From Shewanella sp. GD04112 (GTDB lineage: Bacteria; Pseudomonadota; Gammaproteobacteria; Enterobacterales; Shewanellaceae): 64,000 bases of DNA. Location: assembly GCF_029835735.1 (NCBI RefSeq), contig NZ_JAOEAL010000001.1, forward strand, positions 620,001 to 684,000, in the 5' to 3' direction. Positions 17,245-25,728 of this stretch are shown in pieces. Position 1 is the stretch's first letter. Every line of letters begins with the position of its first letter. Below the pieces are notes generated by a model. The model was given only the letters and a program-made list of their open reading frames with translations. It ran no database searches and had not been told where the DNA came from. The position numbers were made by a program, and so were the translations under genes.

Positions 17245-17306
17245 GCACTCTGGTGTTGAAAGCACAGGGGTTGAAAGCACTGGTGTTAAACGCACTGGGG
17301 GTGAAC
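17245..17306 (+). repeat. imperfect 15-bp tandem repeat
   Basis: Four copies of a 15-17-bp unit of the form GCACtGGgGTTgAAA lie just after the TraB/GumN stop. The last three units are exactly 15 bp apart (starts at 17262, 17277 and 17292). The stretch could code for a repetitive peptide on the minus strand, but no gene there is supported. Confidence 0.65.
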
Positions 17307-17349
17307 ACACTTAGTGCGCAGAGCGAGTGTCTAATCAACGGCTTTTAAA

Positions 17350-17380
17350 CAATAAGGACGCCTTGGCGTCCTTTATTGTT
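17350..17380. terminator. bidirectional intrinsic terminator
   Basis: A stem AAGGACGCC / GGCGTCCTT flanked by AATA and TTATTG runs lies just before the cmoM stop; it should stop transcripts from both sides. Confidence 0.8.
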
Positions 17381-17388
17381 TCGCGAGC

Positions 17389-18174
17389 TTATGCGGATGT
17401 GTCGGTTGCGGCGCTTTGCCCCAGAAAATGCACATATCGGCCGAGCGAAATATAGGGCTCACGTTGGGAATATTCGAGCTCCATCGTCAGCAACTTTTGA
17501 TAGTCAAAATCCGCAGGCTGATGTTTTTTCAAATAGTCGTGAATGACTCGCACGCCAGATTCGCGCAGCAGGGTCATGTGCCATTCAGCAAACCATTGTT
17601 TAACATCATGAATATAAAGCGGGTGCGTGGGCGTGAGGCGCACCTTCTTCTTCACTTTAAGATCGGCGGCAACATAGTCGAAATTACCCGACACTAACGC
17701 ATGAAAGCGCATCGCTTCTTTATTGTAAAACATCAGTGAAAACAGCCCATTGGGCTTAAGCATAGTCAGCAAGCCTTCCATGGTGGTTTTCGCATCGGCC
17801 AGCCATTCGACTACGGCATGGCAAAGGATAAGATCGAACTTGCCATGTTCGTCGACTGATAGATCCTGAATCGGTGCATGAACCAAACGGATTGCCAATG
17901 GCGTGTCGCTGGCATCGATTTGTGTTTTCGCTTGGGCAAGCATTTCAGCGGAAATATCGCACAGCACCACTTCATGGCCCAGATGTGCCAGCTTTTGGCT
18001 GAAATAACCAAAGCCGCCGCCCGCATCTAAAATCCGCAATTTTTTATCGCCCAATTGTGCCAAGGCGGGAGCGAGATCGCGCCATAATACGGCGGCACGG
18101 ATTTCACCTTTAGGGGTGCCATAAATGTTCTTCGCGAACTTTTGCGCGAGTTTATCGAAATTCTTATCTTGCAC
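17389..18174 (-). CDS. cmoM: tRNA 5-carboxymethoxyuridine methyltransferase CmoM
   Basis: 261-aa SAM-dependent methyltransferase. Close to E. coli CmoM (formerly SmtA): N-terminus MQDKNFDKLAQKFAKNIYGT, SAM motif I ILDAGGGFGYFSQKLA, VVLCDIS, LILCHAVVEWLAD, MFYNKEA, GNFDYV, and C-terminal EPYISLGRY. CmoM methylates cmo5U34 to mcmo5U34 in tRNAs read by wobble uridine. It stands alone upstream of an inverted-repeat element and behind a shared terminator. Confidence 0.92.
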   Translation of the reverse strand: MQDKNFDKLAQKFAKNIYGTPKGEIRAAVLWRDLAPALAQLGDKKLRILDAGGGFGYFSQKLAHLGHEVVLCDISAEMLAQAKTQIDASDTPLAIRLVHAPIQDLSVDEHGKFDLILCHAVVEWLADAKTTMEGLLTMLKPNGLFSLMFYNKEAMRFHALVSGNFDYVAADLKVKKKVRLTPTHPLYIHDVKQWFAEWHMTLLRESGVRVIHDYLKKHQPADFDYQKLLTMELEYSQREPYISLGRYVHFLGQSAATDTSA

Positions 18175-18383
18175 GGGTTAACTAAGTTAAAGACTGGGGG
18201 CGATAGTGTGGCACAGGCGTAATATTTTCGCACTCGCAGTGTGGATAAGGCAAAGTCATGCAGGGCCATGTTTTTATAATATATTGATTTTTAATAGGAT
18301 AAAAAATCACAGTAAAGTTGGGGATATCCAGAACTCTATCCGCTGGGGTATAATCACGCCGTTTTCGATAAACCTGACTCTAA

Positions 18384-18695
18384 TATACCCAAGCGACCTG
18401 AAGATATGAGTTTCAGAGCGTCTAGGGGGCTTCAATTCAAGGCGCATCAATGAAGGAATGTGAACACCTTGTGAATTGATGCAACACCGAAGTGGAGTGC
18501 CCTAGGCGCTCCGTCTCGGCGGGTTTTAACGCTCTTTATGCTGTGTTGGTTATTTTTAACTTAGTCCACTAGGTCCGCAAATAACCGCAAGCACCATGGA
18601 AGGTGTGAATGTCATTTATGCAGGAGCAATAAATGACCTTGCCTAAAGAGCGTTACATTCCCGCTGAATCCTCATCTTCAGGTTGTTTGGGTATA
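18384..18695. mobile_element. MITE-like element with 22-bp terminal inverted repeats
   Basis: 312 bp between cmoM and the MaoC gene. The left end (18384-18405) and the reverse complement of the right end (18674-18695) share 20 of 22 bases, both starting TATACCC. There is no credible ORF inside. Several internal inverted repeats are present: a pair around GAGCGTCTAGGG / CCCTAGGCGCTC, a pair around AACGCTCTTTA / TAAAGAGCGTT, and CATTTAT / ATAAATG. The whole element should therefore fold into a branched structure. Both ends read TATA, which suits a TA-target transposase of the Tc1/IS630 type, but this is inference. The flanking sequences show no clear longer target duplication. Confidence 0.75.
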
Positions 18696-18882
18696 ATTGT
18701 CCATTCGGTGAGTCAGCATCAGCCCTTTTTAGACACAGTTTTGCCTGTTTTACACTCGTGAGCTTTTTGATTTTTCAGATGTTATGCATCTGTACGGGGT
18801 ATTTCTGGTTATTCGTGCGTAGGGATAGTTAATTAAAAGGTACTCAGACTTGAATAATGCATATTGTGTTGAATTGAACGCG

Positions 18883-19713
18883 ATGCCCTCGCTGTTTTCT
18901 CTTTATCGCAAGATTTTCTTTGGTCGTAAGCCCGGTTGGGATCAACAGCCCTTACCTTATATCAAGGTGTCGGCGCCCAATGTGCAAGTGTCCGAGGCCA
19001 AAGTTAGCCAATATGCCCAAGTGTGTGGCTTTAATTTCGACGGTAAAATATTACCGCCAACCTATTTGTATGTGATGGCATTTCGCCTGCATGCGGTGAT
19101 TTTTACCCACGATGGTATTACCTTCCCGCTGCTGGGGATGATCCATTTAAAGAACCGTATTCAAGTCTATCGTCCGACGACAGTCGATGAAGTGTTCTCC
19201 CTCGAATGCGCGTTAACGACCAGCCGTGAAACCGATTCAGGCTTAGAGTTTGAATTTGTCTCTAAGGCATTTGTGGGCGAAGAGCTGGTGTGGGAATCGT
19301 TGTCGACTTACCTCTATCGTATCGAGACCGCTGGCCGCCGTGTTCGCCCACCTAAGGCGCTTGAAATGGCTTGGGATTCACCCCAATCATGGGAATTGAG
19401 TGAAGATTTAGGTCGTCGTTATGCTAAAGCATCAGGCGACTATAACCTGATCCACCTGCATCCCGTGCTGTCCAAACGTTTCGGTTTTGACCGTGTGCTG
19501 GCCCACGGTATGTGGTCTAAGGCGCGCTGTTTAGCGGAATTAATGCCTGAGATTGGTGAACGCCCCTTTGTGGTCGATGTGGCCTTTAAGCTGCCGTTAC
19601 TGATGCCCGCAGAAGTGGGATTTGGTTACGAAAAATCACAAGATAAGTGGGTATTTGAGCTACGAGACAGTAAAGGTCGCAGACCGCACCTCAGTGGTGA
19701 AGTGCAGCTTTAA
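18883..19713 (+). CDS. MaoC-like dehydratase / hotdog-fold protein
   Basis: 276 aa. The C-terminal half has the MaoC hydratase core: RRYAKASGDYNLIHLHP followed by GFDRVLAHGMWSKA, which holds the catalytic Asp/His pair typical of (R)-specific enoyl-CoA hydratases. The N-terminal half looks like a second, degenerate hotdog domain. The substrate is probably an acyl-thioester, chain length unknown. I chose the ATG at 18883, which starts MPSLFSLYRK; a TTG at 18850 behind AAAGG would add 11 residues and is a real alternative. The gene stands alone and ends in an intrinsic terminator. Confidence 0.8.
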   Translation: MPSLFSLYRKIFFGRKPGWDQQPLPYIKVSAPNVQVSEAKVSQYAQVCGFNFDGKILPPTYLYVMAFRLHAVIFTHDGITFPLLGMIHLKNRIQVYRPTTVDEVFSLECALTTSRETDSGLEFEFVSKAFVGEELVWESLSTYLYRIETAGRRVRPPKALEMAWDSPQSWELSEDLGRRYAKASGDYNLIHLHPVLSKRFGFDRVLAHGMWSKARCLAELMPEIGERPFVVDVAFKLPLLMPAEVGFGYEKSQDKWVFELRDSKGRRPHLSGEVQL

Positions 19714-19721
19714 GCATGATG

Positions 19722-19750
19722 AAAACGGCGCCTAAGGCGCCGTTTTTGTT
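19722..19750 (+). terminator. intrinsic terminator
   Basis: A perfect GC-rich stem AACGGCGCC / GGCGCCGTT is followed by TTTTTG, 9 bp after the MaoC stop. It also faces the convergent reductase gene. Confidence 0.88.
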
Positions 19751-19766
19751 GGTGTTGTTTACAGTG

Positions 19767-20657
19767 CTAAGGCACGCTGTGTCCGGTTGATGCTTGCCAG
19801 ATACTAAACCATTGCTGCCTGTCTAGGGTGAGTGACTGTGCAGCCACCGCTGTTTTTATCCTCTCGATATTGCCACTGCCAATAATCGGCACGGGCCGAC
19901 TCGGTAACATCCGCACCCAGGCATAAATCACTTGACTGATATCTTGGGCACCAATCTCATCGGCGATGACGGCTAAGGTTTGTTGCAGGCGAATCGCCTG
20001 TGGATGGTTATTATCAAAGATCTTACCGCCGCCTAAACACGACCAAGCCATAGGCCGAATGTGCCGCTCCTGACATAAATCGAGAGTACCATCGTGCAAA
20101 CTCGCCATTGTTAGCGGTGAAATTTCGATTTGATTGGTGATTAAAGGCTCAGCTAATCTCGACTGCAATAATGAAAACTGCGTGTTGGTGAAGTTAGATA
20201 CCCCAAAGTGTTGCACTTTGCCCGCCTGTTTTAAGTCAGCAAAGGCTTCGGCCACTTGATCGGCGTCCATTAAAGGATCGGGTCTGTGGATCAGCAGCAG
20301 ATCTAAATAATCGGTTTTCAGCTGCTTTAGTGATTGCTCCACACTGGCAATAATATGTGCCTTGGAAGTGTCGTAGTGGTTTACGTAGCGCTCTGGGCGA
20401 CAATCGAAGGCGGGCTTAATGCCACATTTGCTGACCAATTGCATCTGCTGCCTTAAGGCGGGTTTTAGCGCTAACGCCTCGCCGAACAGGGTTTCGCACT
20501 GGTATTGGCCATAAATATCGGCGTGATCCATAGTGGTCACACTTAGGTCTAAATACTGTTCTATCAGGTTAAGCCGCTCGGCAGGTGACATTTGCCAACT
20601 GTGCATTCGCCAAAAGCCGGCAACAAACTCTGAAAAACTAAAAGGGGCTCCGCTCAT
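19767..20657 (-). CDS. aldo/keto reductase, YdhF type
   Basis: 296 aa TIM-barrel NADPH oxidoreductase. Typical features: the early tyrosine-bearing DHADIYGQY, the conserved lysine in LVSKCGI, LLIHRPDPL with the active-site histidine, FGVSNFT, and the NADPH-binding PIIGSGNIERI near the C-terminus. It is close in length and motifs to E. coli YdhF. The physiological substrate is unknown. It is divergent from fhs. Confidence 0.87.
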   Translation of the reverse strand: MSGAPFSFSEFVAGFWRMHSWQMSPAERLNLIEQYLDLSVTTMDHADIYGQYQCETLFGEALALKPALRQQMQLVSKCGIKPAFDCRPERYVNHYDTSKAHIIASVEQSLKQLKTDYLDLLLIHRPDPLMDADQVAEAFADLKQAGKVQHFGVSNFTNTQFSLLQSRLAEPLITNQIEISPLTMASLHDGTLDLCQERHIRPMAWSCLGGGKIFDNNHPQAIRLQQTLAVIADEIGAQDISQVIYAWVRMLPSRPVPIIGSGNIERIKTAVAAQSLTLDRQQWFSIWQASTGHSVP

Positions 20658-20897
20658 GTTGTTTCTCTTTTGGGAATCTGTATTTTGTAGGGGAAAGGAC
20701 CCGAGTCGATTTATTTGATGCAGATTAAGGAATCGCTCATTAACCCTTTCGATGGCTATATATCTTAAAGCTAATCACCTAATATCCGCCATATTCAATC
20801 AGCCGTTGCTGATACTTACCGATTTTGCATATCTATTTTGTATTTCCTGCTCGCATGCCGAGCGGGGATACCAAAATACCCAAGGGAGAGATGACCC

Positions 20898-22610
20898 ATG
20901 CTAACCGATATGGATATTTCGCGCCGTGCGCACCTAAAAGATATCGCAGCGCTTGGCGCCGAATTTGGGTTATTGCCCGATGAGATGCAGCTATTTGGCA
21001 CGACTAAAGCCAAGGTAGATTTACGTGTGCAGCAGCGTTTAGCCGAGCAGCAACAGGGCAAACTGATCATTGTCACCGCCGTGACACCAACGCCCCACGG
21101 CGAAGGCAAAACCGTTACCACCATTGGTTTAACCCAATCCCTCAAAGCGCTAGGTAACAAGGTGTGCGCCTGTATTCGTCAGCCCAGTATGGGCCCAGTA
21201 TTTGGGGTGAAAGGCGGAGCCGCTGGTGGCGGTTACGCCCAAGTGGTGCCCATGCAGGAGCTGAATCTGCATCTAACAGGTGATATTCATGCCGTCAGCA
21301 GTGCCCATAATCTTGGCGCGGCGGCGATAGCCTCTCGGCTATATCATGAAACACGTTTAGGTAAGGCCGAATTTGAGCAGCAGTCCGGGCTGAGTTACTT
21401 AGATATAGCGCCAAATGGGATCCGTTGGCACAGGGTGGTCGATCATAACGATCGCTGTTTACGTGAAATAGAGGTTGGGCTAGGTGAGAATAATGGCCCA
21501 GCTTACACTTCTGGCTTTGATATTACCGCCGCCTCTGAGTTAATGGCGATTCTGGCACTCAGTCGTAATCTGGCGGATATGCGCGCGCGCATTGGCAAGC
21601 TTGTGCTGGCAGTCAATCGCCAAGGTGCGGCTATTAGCGCGGAAGACCTTGGCGTTGCCGGCGCGATGACGGCGATCATGGCGGATGCGGTAAAACCCAC
21701 CTTGATGCAGACCTTAAACGGTGCGCCTTGTCTTATTCACGCAGGGCCATTTGCGAATATTGCCCATGGCAACTCGTCGGTGATTGCCGACGATATCGCC
21801 TTAAAACTGGCCGATTTTGTGGTGACGGAAGGCGGTTTTGGCTCCGATATGGGGTTTGAGAAATTTTGTAATATTAAGGCGCGCCAGTCTGGATTAGCCC
21901 CGAGCGCTGCGGTGTTAGTGACCACCTTAAAGGCATTGAAGGCAAATAGCGGCTTGACGTCGGATGCGGATATCAATGCGCCCGACCAAACCCGTCTCGA
22001 GGCGGGATTTGCCAACTTAAACTGGCATATCAACAATGTGGCGCGTTACGGTATTCCCGTTGTGGTGGCTATTAATCGATTTGCAACCGATACGGATGCC
22101 GAGCTTAACTGGTTGATTGAGGCCGTTGCGGGCACCGCCGCCTTTGGCTGCGAGCTTAGCGAGGCTTTCAGCCAAGGTGAGGCGGGGGCATTGGCCTTGG
22201 CGCAAACCGTCATGCGCGCCTGTGAGCAGCCAAGCGAGTTTACCCTGCTATATCCCGATGACATGGCGCTTGAGGCGAAATTATCGACCTTGGCTGAAGT
22301 TGGCTATGGCGCTGCTGGGGTGAGTTTATCCGAGGCGGCTAAGCTGCAATTACAAGAACTCAGTGCCCTCGGTTACGCCGATTTACCCGTCTGCATGGCA
22401 AAAACACCCTTATCCATTAGCCATGACCCTCAACTTAAAGGCGTACCGCAGGGTTTTATCGTGCCTGTGCGCGAGTTAGTGTTAAATGCTGGAGCCGGAT
22501 TTATTACCGCGCTGGTGGGGAATGTGATGACTATGCCAGGGCTTGGATTAGTTCCGGGCTATTTAAAGATTGATATCGGCGCGGATGGCGAGATTACCGG
22601 TTTAGGTTAA
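20898..22610 (+). CDS. fhs: formate-tetrahydrofolate ligase
   Basis: 570-aa enzyme that makes 10-formyl-THF from formate, THF and ATP. The P-loop TPHGEGKTVTTIGL, the family motifs QPSMGPVFGVKGGAAGGGY and HNLGAAAIASRLYH, EGGFGSDMGFEKF, and PVVVAINRF are intact, and the length is normal. It can feed one-carbon units to purine synthesis and reuse formate from anaerobic metabolism. A GGGAGAG site precedes the ATG. The gene is single and ends in a strong terminator. No folate riboswitch is seen upstream. Confidence 0.95.
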   Translation: MLTDMDISRRAHLKDIAALGAEFGLLPDEMQLFGTTKAKVDLRVQQRLAEQQQGKLIIVTAVTPTPHGEGKTVTTIGLTQSLKALGNKVCACIRQPSMGPVFGVKGGAAGGGYAQVVPMQELNLHLTGDIHAVSSAHNLGAAAIASRLYHETRLGKAEFEQQSGLSYLDIAPNGIRWHRVVDHNDRCLREIEVGLGENNGPAYTSGFDITAASELMAILALSRNLADMRARIGKLVLAVNRQGAAISAEDLGVAGAMTAIMADAVKPTLMQTLNGAPCLIHAGPFANIAHGNSSVIADDIALKLADFVVTEGGFGSDMGFEKFCNIKARQSGLAPSAAVLVTTLKALKANSGLTSDADINAPDQTRLEAGFANLNWHINNVARYGIPVVVAINRFATDTDAELNWLIEAVAGTAAFGCELSEAFSQGEAGALALAQTVMRACEQPSEFTLLYPDDMALEAKLSTLAEVGYGAAGVSLSEAAKLQLQELSALGYADLPVCMAKTPLSISHDPQLKGVPQGFIVPVRELVLNAGAGFITALVGNVMTMPGLGLVPGYLKIDIGADGEITGLG

Positions 22611-22634
22611 TCGTTTAACGGTTTGAATATAATC

Positions 22635-22665
22635 AAAAAGGCGCAATCTAGGATTGCGCCTTTTG
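22635..22665. terminator. bidirectional intrinsic terminator
   Basis: A perfect stem AAAAGGCGCAATC / GATTGCGCCTTTT lies between the fhs stop and the convergent mechanosensitive channel gene. Confidence 0.88.
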
Positions 22666-22689
22666 TGTAGTTATCGCCTTGGCGAAGCG

Positions 22690-24345
22690 TTATTTACTGG
22701 TTTGGTAAATATGCACATCGCGCTGCGGGAAAGGAATGCTGATGCCCTCGGCATCGAAGCGCATTTTCACTTCGCGGGTAATATCCCAGTACACATCCCA
22801 ATAATCTTCGGGTTTAGCCCAAGGACGGACGATAAAGTCGACCGAGGACTCCCCTAAAACGTGCAGCTTAATTAGCGGTGCAGGGATTTTTTGCACCTTA
22901 GGATGCGCCTCAACAATCGACTTAAGCACGGCTTCGGCGTGCTCAATATTGTCGCCATAGCCAATGCCGAAGGTCATGTCGACGCGGCGTTGGTGCTCGG
23001 CGGTAATATTGTTAATGGTATCACCCCAAATCTTGTTGTTAGGAATAATAAGCCTTTGGTTATCTAACGTTTTAATTGTGGTGGAGACTAGGCTCATATG
23101 GCTTACGCGCCCCGTTACACCAGCGGCGCTAATCAAGTCACCCACATCGTAGGGACGATAGATCAAAATCATCATGCCCGAGGCAAAGTTCGAGAGTGAA
23201 TCCTGCAGGGCGAAACCTATGATCACACCGGCGATACCAAAGCCTGCCAATAACGGGCCTAACTCAATCCCAAGCTGGGAGAGGGCTATCAGTACACCGA
23301 TAGTGAAGACCGCTTTTCCCGAGAGCGAGGTAAAGAAGTCTTGCAGTAACTTACTAAAATTTAACTTAGAGTTACTAACGGTATTGCTCACAATCTTCTT
23401 CGCCAGTTTGCCCGCAAGGCTTGCGACAAACAGGATCATACAGAAGATAAATAGCTTAAAGACTAAAGTCGGGCCATGGTTGATGGACTGTTCTTTGGCC
23501 GTATGCAGCCATTGTTCGACTAAGCTTGAGGCCACATCGATACTCAAGACATCCTGAGTGATATCGCCTGAGATACTGAACAGGGTCTTTTTCAGTGAGG
23601 CGGTGTTTTGCTCGAGCGCATCGAGTAAGTCGATATCTATGCTAAGGCTCTGGCTATTGAGCGCCAATCTGTCCTTTAGCTGCATGACGCGACTGGTTTG
23701 CGCGGCGGTCACATCTTTACCGGCATTAGTGGCGGCGTTAACTGCATTTTGTAACTGCTGCTGGGTAAAAGTGACAAAGCTATCGAAGTTATCGGCGCGA
23801 CTTAAGAGAATTTGGGTCAGCTCTGCTTTCTGCGCTGCGACATCTTCGCCCATTTGGCCGAGCCAGTTTAAGGTCTCGAGTCGTTGTTTGTAGTTGTTGT
23901 CCTTATCTAGCTCACGTTTAGAGATTTCGAGTAAGGTCGACTCATCATCCGCCGAGCCGAGTTTATGGGACAACTTGGTGACGATATCATTGAAGTAGTC
24001 GTTGATTTTAAGATTAAATGTCAGCTGCTCTTGCACCAATGCCAACATAAAGGCTTTATCGTAGTTCTCATCTTCTAACAGCACTTTAATCTTATTGCGT
24101 AGCTGCAATGTCTTGTTTTGAATGCGATATTCAACAATGGTGCGCAACTCACCTTGGGATTGGGATAAGCGCGCAATATCCTCTTTAATCGCTGACTTTA
24201 GCGTAATTAATTCGTTTTGGGCTTCGTTAGGGACGGTAGCGGTTTGAGTGGCGGCAACGGGTTCGGCTGCATCCGTCGCGAAAACCTCGGTACTCAATAG
24301 CAGGGGAAAGCTGAGGGCGAACATGAATATGAGTGAGCGGCGCAT
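22690..24345 (-). CDS. MscS-family mechanosensitive channel with periplasmic coiled-coil domain
   Basis: 551 aa. A signal peptide (to about FA-TD) is followed by about 240 residues of helical, mostly charged periplasmic sequence, then membrane helices and the MscS domain. The pore-lining TM3 is seen as FGIAGVIIGFALQDSLSNFASGMMIL, followed by the beta domain (YRPYDVGD, VSTTIKTLDNQRLIIPNNKIWGD). MscS channels open under membrane tension to release osmolytes. The ATG at 24345 starts the signal peptide; a GTG at 24393 would add 16 hydrophobic residues before it. It stands alone. Confidence 0.85.
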   Translation of the reverse strand: MRRSLIFMFALSFPLLLSTEVFATDAAEPVAATQTATVPNEAQNELITLKSAIKEDIARLSQSQGELRTIVEYRIQNKTLQLRNKIKVLLEDENYDKAFMLALVQEQLTFNLKINDYFNDIVTKLSHKLGSADDESTLLEISKRELDKDNNYKQRLETLNWLGQMGEDVAAQKAELTQILLSRADNFDSFVTFTQQQLQNAVNAATNAGKDVTAAQTSRVMQLKDRLALNSQSLSIDIDLLDALEQNTASLKKTLFSISGDITQDVLSIDVASSLVEQWLHTAKEQSINHGPTLVFKLFIFCMILFVASLAGKLAKKIVSNTVSNSKLNFSKLLQDFFTSLSGKAVFTIGVLIALSQLGIELGPLLAGFGIAGVIIGFALQDSLSNFASGMMILIYRPYDVGDLISAAGVTGRVSHMSLVSTTIKTLDNQRLIIPNNKIWGDTINNITAEHQRRVDMTFGIGYGDNIEHAEAVLKSIVEAHPKVQKIPAPLIKLHVLGESSVDFIVRPWAKPEDYWDVYWDITREVKMRFDAEGISIPFPQRDVHIYQTSK

Positions 24346-24565
24346 AGGCGTTATCTTCAATAAAAATAGGTAGGTACATAATAGGAGCTGCACTAAACAC
24401 TGTAAAATTAGAACCGCATAAAATGCTATCCGAGTATAAAATTTGTGCGCTGGTTTGCAGCTTTCGCTATGGGAGTGAGGTTTTAAAACGCTGCGCTAAT
24501 TAGTTCGACTGAGTGGCGGGAAATTCTGATAAACTTAGCGCCCCATGTCGAGGAACCTACTCTAA

Positions 24566-24895
24566 ATGCTGTGCTCCCATTGCCATCAGTCGATCAAAAT
24601 TGCCCAAATCACCCAACAGCGCGGAAAGGGCTTTCACGCTCAAGTGCAATGTCCCCATTGTTCAGCGTGGCTGGGACACAATCCTAAACTGTTGAAGTTA
24701 AAATTATTTGGCTTTTATGCGAGTGTGCTGACAGGCTTGTACAGTTATTTCGATGCCTCGACGCGGCATTTTTTGATCCCTGTGATGATCTTCTGTGTGA
24801 TGTTGCTGCTGGTGAGCCATTTTATGGATCAACTACAAACGATTGAGGCGCCAGAGAAGCAAGACGATAGCGATCAACGGCAAAAGTATCGCTAG
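24566..24895 (+). CDS. zinc-ribbon membrane protein, unknown
   Basis: 109 aa. Two CxxC pairs near the N-terminus (MLCSHC and CPHC) form a zinc-ribbon, followed by two membrane helices (about 50-66 and 69-88) and a charged tail rich in Asp and Gln. The layout resembles small CXXC-type membrane proteins of unknown function. The ATG at 24566 directly starts the zinc-ribbon. It is divergent from the MscS gene and convergent with a 41-aa protein gene. Confidence 0.65.
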   Translation: MLCSHCHQSIKIAQITQQRGKGFHAQVQCPHCSAWLGHNPKLLKLKLFGFYASVLTGLYSYFDASTRHFLIPVMIFCVMLLLVSHFMDQLQTIEAPEKQDDSDQRQKYR

Positions 24896-24975
24896 AGGTG
24901 AGGGTGTTAGATTAACCGAGTCGAGCCGCGCAGGGGGTATCGCACAGGCTCAACTTGGTTTAGGCTAGGGCTGAG

Positions 24976-25101
24976 TTATTGGATAACCTGCTCTTGGCTC
25001 TCGAGTGAGTGTTCTACGTAATAAATCCCGCCCAAAATTACTGCGCCGAAAATCACTATCCCTAAGATTAATCCTAAGTTTTCACGAAAGAATGCTAGCA
25101 T
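24976..25101 (-). CDS. single-pass small membrane protein
   Basis: 41 aa: a short amphipathic start (MLAFFREN), one membrane helix (LGLILGIVIFGAVILGGIYYV) and an acidic tail. The ATG at 25101 is chosen because AAAAGGCAA lies at the right distance upstream; ATG 25137 and GTG 25161 lack a ribosome site. The function is unknown. Confidence 0.5.
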   Translation of the reverse strand: MLAFFRENLGLILGIVIFGAVILGGIYYVEHSLESQEQVIQ

Positions 25102-25248
25102 TTGGGTTGCCTTTTGCTGGATTGAATAGAATGACATATTAGCCAGTATTACACTGGGCACATCATAGTTTTACTGACTTAAGCTAATCTTAAATAACTC
25201 TTTTTGCCAACTTGAGCCGGTTTTTTGTTGTGCGTTTTTCATCCTAAA

Positions 25249-25302
25249 GTTGCAATGGTAAATATCTTGTAACGCATTGGGCGCCTATTACCTTATTGCA
25301 AC
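25249..25302. promoter_or_regulatory. palindromic repeats upstream of the zinc-type locus
   Basis: Three related GTTGCAA/TTGYAAC half-sites (25249-25255, 25267-25273 and 25296-25302) form one 25-bp palindrome (GTTGCAA-N11-TTGTAAC) and a larger overlapping one. They lie 55-108 bp before the GTG of the first gene. They could be operators for a metal regulator such as Zur; no direct match to a published consensus is claimed. Confidence 0.35.
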
Positions 25303-25356
25303 TTGCTAGTGGCCTGACTTAAACTTGTGCCACTTTTTTACTATGGGGACGACTGA

Positions 25357-25647
25357 GTGAGACTGCACAGTCACATAAGACGCACAATTTCGATATGGCT
25401 TGCAGCCGTATTGGTGTTGCTGTCTTTTGTTGCCTCAGCCCATAGTGTGACCCACCTTGATGATGGGGCAAAGACGCACTGTACCCTGTGCTTCCATCAA
25501 CATCAGCTGAATAAAATTCTGCTCACCCAACCGCTTAAGCTCGATTTAGCGGTACAGCGGTTCGATGTCTGTGAATTTGTCTTACCCGTTAGCTTCTCCA
25601 AACACGTCAGTGTTTACCTAAGCCGCGCGCCACCTGTTCTCCGCTAA
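25357..25647 (+). CDS. small exported Cys/His protein of the zinc-type locus
   Basis: 96 aa. A basic N-terminus and hydrophobic signal (ISIWLAAVLVLLSFVASA) are followed by a short mature part with H-C-T-L-C-F-H-Q-H, a likely metal-binding cluster. This resembles DUF2946-type small proteins found next to zinc or copper transporters in marine gammaproteobacteria, some of which are annotated as zinc chaperones; I infer such a role. It starts at GTG with GGGGA upstream. It precedes a His-rich outer-membrane protein, a zinc-type substrate-binding protein and a permease. Confidence 0.6.
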   Translation: MRLHSHIRRTISIWLAAVLVLLSFVASAHSVTHLDDGAKTHCTLCFHQHQLNKILLTQPLKLDLAVQRFDVCEFVLPVSFSKHVSVYLSRAPPVLR

Positions 25648-25656
25648 ATCAACTTT

Positions 25657-25675
25657 TACATTATAACTTATTGTA
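25657..25675. promoter_or_regulatory. Zur-like palindrome before the barrel gene
   Basis: An imperfect 19-bp palindrome TACATTATAACTTATTGTA with outer arms TACA/TGTA lies 54 bp before the ATG of the His-rich barrel. AT-rich symmetric sites of this kind fit Fur/Zur-family operators in form. The specific regulator is inferred from the gene context only. Confidence 0.35.
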
Positions 25676-25728
25676 TTTCTTGATGACTTGGATGAGTCAT
25701 CGAGCGCTAGTTGTATTTTGGAGATATC

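Noticed and set aside
16822..17310. 162-codon minus-strand frame rich in Ser, Thr and Pro
   Set aside because: It is antisense to the TraB/GumN gene and extends into a tandem repeat that creates the open frame.
20658..20897. Possible THF or other riboswitch before fhs
   Set aside because: The leader has a small GC hairpin but none of the conserved core of a folate riboswitch.
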